Below, one piece after another: positions 61,590-64,000 of a stretch of 64,000 nt of DNA (the stretch's first letter is position 1; every line of letters starts with the position of its first letter). The position numbers were made by a program, and so were the translations under genes. Under the pieces are notes generated by a model, which was not told the origin of the DNA, ran no database searches, and saw only the letters and a program-made list of their open reading frames with translations. Location of the stretch: positions 29,998,316 through 30,062,315 of the forward strand of contig OX422183.1 of the NCBI GenBank assembly GCA_949130485.1, read 5' to 3'. Source of the DNA: Agelas oroides. Its lineage: Eukaryota > Porifera > Demospongiae > Agelasida > Agelasidae.

Positions 61590-62330
61590 AGTGCTACATT
61601 ATTACTATTTCATTTAAAAAAGAAAGTATTTTTTTTGAGTACAGTTGTTGGTTGACTGGATTATCACTGTACTGTGCTGAAAATGACTTTGGGAAAATGT
61701 GTGTGTTTATATTGAAAGTATCTTATCAAACTTCTCATGTAAATGTTATTGGTTTACAATCCATTAAAAACTAAGGGTGAATAGTACTTTCAATGTTATT
61801 ATACTTTTAGGCAAACAGTTTTGGATCCAGTTGTTGTTTGATTATGAATACACTGTATTAGAAATAAACATTTGGGAAACTGGTCCATTTGTACTGAAGT
61901 GGAGCTCTACAGTTTGCAAGTAAAATGTATCAGACACAGCTACATGCAGCATAAACCTGCATAAGCTACTTTCAGTAGCTTTCTCCTCTGCTGATGTATG
62001 TTTGAAGGGCTGAGAATTAGAGCAGCCTAACCTACAAATGGGAAATGTATTCGAGGAGCTACTGAAAATTTAGAATTCAGTTCGACCTAATGTTTGTAGG
62101 GTATGCATGTTTTTTATTGCATTAATATTCTTGCACAATTTTAGTACTTGATTGACCTAACCCAATTAGTTCTCGGCTCTTCATGGCTTCTAGAATCATT
62201 AGTCCAGATGCATTGTGTTTTTGAGGAAATCCAAGTTTGACCTTGATCTGGTGATACTTTGCTCTCTGACAAGTTTGGCCCTTAGTTGAGACTTTAGTTG
62301 CTATGTTGTCTGTAAATACAGTAAAATGCA
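61590..62330 (-). repeat. Inverted relative of the 16.8-17.5 kb segment
   Basis: Read on the minus strand, this matches 16800-17540 through an exon and its 3' flank. Shared stretches include gagccgagaactaattgggtt and tcaatcaagtactaaaattg, with many substitutions and small indels elsewhere. The two copies lie in opposite orientation on either side of the receptor-like gene and the satellite. Confidence 0.8.
62122..62309 (-). CDS. Terminal exon of an unrecognised gene
   Basis: Acceptor TGTATTTACAG, then DNIATKVSTKGQTCQRAKYH, HQIKVKLGFPQKHNASGLMI and on to KIVQEY, then TAA. AATAAA follows within 10 bases, which supports a real 3' end. Relative of the decayed exon at 16822-16964. Upstream exons were not identified, and the neighbouring gene at 62874 has its own stop, so they are separate. 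Function unknown. Confidence 0.5.
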
Positions 62331-62873
62331 CAGGAGAAAAATGGAAATTTTTCACTGCAAGATTTATGTAGAAAATGTGAATGAAAACTGATGTGTCTTA
62401 CTAATTGTCATATTGTATGAAATTTGGTATTTCTGTCCAAATTTCCTGTGGAGGATAGGGCGACATTTCGGATACAGAAATGCTGCATTGGGGGTCATTT
62501 CCACTACAGATTTCTTAAAGGTTTTATGCTGTATAATACACCAAATTTCTTGCATACAATGTATCGATTTCCTGCACATCCTTAATACTTCATGCAGCTC
62601 CTGAATAATAATAATGCATGCAATTGATTCTTATTATTCAATAATTAAGATCCATAGATGACAAGAATTAAAATTTTATACCAAAAGATCAAACAGTAAT
62701 CAAAGGGCAAATTCGACGATCAGAACATACCATTGGTAACCAAAGTGTGAACACAGTATTGAGATGTTGATATAATAAGCATTGTTATGTTTGAACCAAA
62801 AGTGTTGGCAATAGATAAATGATATCACTGTTTGAACAAAGCCAGTTGGACTACTATTGTCCTCAGAGACTCC
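62325..62873. other. Stretch without recognised gene
   Basis: AT-rich spacer between two minus-strand terminal exons. I see nothing specific. Confidence 0.45.
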
Positions 62874-63548
62874 TCACTTCTCTTGATTAATGGCCCAACT
62901 CGGATATTTTCCAGTAGGCATTGGGCGGTCGGAGTAGGATCCAGAAAGGTATCGTTCCATTGTTTGTCTCTTTGATTGGTCAGACCTACTTTTAGCTTTC
63001 ACAGAATCCAGAGTCTTGAAAAACTCATCTGCCCTGGCTGATCTCCATTTGATCGGATGTTTGATGATTGTACCAGCTTGCTCACTATCACTGTCTTCGC
63101 TGGACATAAACTCTGGGACCAGTACACTCATCCATTTACCCTGATCTTTCGCACTCAATGATGACTTTTCAGTGTCAAAATTCTGTCCTTCAGTTTCTGT
63201 GTGGATTAATCAACCCAATGTTAAAATAAGCTAAATAAGTAATAAACAGGAACTTACTCGAACTTGTCTTTCCTTCCTCCTTCTAGTCTGGTTACGCTGA
63301 GCAAGTTTGCCTCTGCGTTTCAACGACTCCTCCTGAACAACAGTCCGGTAGTAGGTATAAGCAGCGGCTATAAAAAAATAATGTATATTCACTATAGAAC
63401 TACTGTATACTGACAAAACATTAAAACGGACCGAGAAATGACTAACAAACCTCTTATCAATCCACTCTGAAACTCTGGATTTGCACCTTGTATCTCCTTG
63501 ATTAGCCTATCAACCACTTTAGCATTGTCAGGATCTTTAAATGAAACC
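62874..63548 (-). CDS. Last three exons of an unrecognised gene
   Basis: Exons 63548-63451, 63367-63258 and 63182-62874 (stop TGA) join with consistent phases: phase 2 in, then phase 1, then phase 0. The first reads VSFKDPDNAKVVDRLIKEIQ and on; the second AAAYTYYRTVVQEESLKRRG, then very basic (RNQTRRRKERQVR); the third is mixed acidic/basic (EFMSSEDSDSEQAG, KWRSARADEFFKTLDS, MERYLSGSYSDRPMPTGKYP). The basic stretch suggests a nuclear or nucleic-acid-associated protein, but no domain is recognised. The last acceptor (GGACAG|AATTTT) was chosen because it keeps the frame; the nearer CACACAG would not. Upstream exons lie beyond the window. Confidence 0.6.
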
Positions 63549-63636
63549 CTGAAATAACAGAAAAAAAAAATACATGCATGAATAACCTTTCTCGGGGAAA
63601 AAAATAGCATAATTATGATGTAATTGGATGGGTGTG

Positions 63637-63638
<2 letters not shown>

Positions 63639-63713
<75 letters not shown>
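63639..63713. repeat. (GT)n microsatellite
   Basis: About 37 uninterrupted gt repeats. It lies upstream of the exon at 63548 in what should be an intron. Confidence 0.98.
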
Positions 63714-63715
<2 letters not shown>

Positions 63716-63759
63716 GAGGGGGGAGGTCCAGGAATCCAGGCAATGATCATAATATGTGG

Positions 63760-64000
63760 CAGTCCTGTGTAGAAATCGAAGGTTATTCCGTCGCGTATTT
63801 CGATCGTTCAAAGCGCCGTATCGCTGAACTTCCGTGAAGGGCGGCGCTCATATGCGCTTCGTAAACTCATTAGATATTCATGCATCTACGAAGCAAGTAT
63901 GAGCCCCGCCCTTAACGGAAGTTCAGCGATATGGCGCTTTGAACGCAGCGATGCGATTGAAATACGCGACAGAATAACCTTCGATTTCTACACGGGACTG
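63760..64000. mobile_element. Hairpin MITE ending at the window edge
   Basis: CAGTCCTGTGTAGAAATCGA at the left pairs with TCGATTTCTACACGGGACTG at the right end. Pairing continues with few mismatches for about 105 bases per arm. It is non-coding. The right-hand target duplication would lie outside the window. Confidence 0.85.

Noticed and set aside
63392-63837. Open frames of Cys-Val or Thr-His runs
   Set aside because: Translation of the (GT)n microsatellite.

Overview
This window is animal genomic DNA, most likely from a demosponge of the Amphimedon type. The evidence is short GT-AG introns, a secreted protein with scavenger receptor cysteine-rich (SRCR) domains, a beta-helix/multi-membrane-span receptor of a kind I associate with sponge gene families, and a dense load of small terminal-inverted-repeat elements, tRNA-derived SINEs and non-LTR retrotransposons. 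The species assignment is inference; no database was consulted.

Layout. Positions 0.5-10.2 kb hold a minus-strand gene that I could join exon by exon with consistent splice phases: signal peptide, two SRCR domains, three 39-base mini-exons coding a P/T/S-rich stalk, and a hydrophobic C-terminal exon that looks like a GPI-anchor signal. Its large introns are full of hairpin elements, SINEs and microsatellites. Positions 10.6-17.5 kb are mainly mobile DNA: a decayed inverted duplication, a pogo/Tigger-like MITE, a hAT-like MITE with a perfect 8-bp target duplication, a duplicated 0.26-kb segment and a 15-bp minisatellite. A few host-like exons lie among them. Positions 18.5-22.4 kb hold a frameshifted copy of the beta-helix/multi-span receptor. 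Positions 22.6-23.8 kb hold a DNA element with a second hAT-like MITE nested in it.

Positions 24.35-61.51 kb are a complex satellite. A diverged block of about 202-bp units (24.35-27.50 kb, minus orientation) is followed by 192-bp units in plus orientation (27.50-53.62 kb), a 200-N assembly gap, and 192-bp units in minus orientation (53.83-61.51 kb). Three large elements interrupt the plus block. The first (33.0-35.5 kb) is a 2.5-kb element with about 0.7-kb inverted ends and a CAA target duplication, itself carrying a SINE and a MITE. The second (36.2-38.5 kb) is a 5'-truncated LINE. The third (39.75-44.59 kb) is a nearly complete LINE. Its ORF1 protein appears to carry an N-terminal SAND-like domain ahead of the usual coiled coil and RRM/CTD. 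Its ORF2 encodes an APE endonuclease and a reverse transcriptase separated by a one-base frameshift. This LINE sits in a 160-bp target duplication with a 236-bp inverted copy of its own flank at its 5' end, a readable scar of template jumping.

Right of the satellite there is an inverted relative of the exon and 3' flank seen at 16.8-17.5 kb. It is followed by the last three exons of an unrecognised minus-strand gene and a hairpin element that ends exactly at the window edge. The long open frames inside the satellite follow from a repeat unit of 3 x 64 bases and are not annotated as genes.
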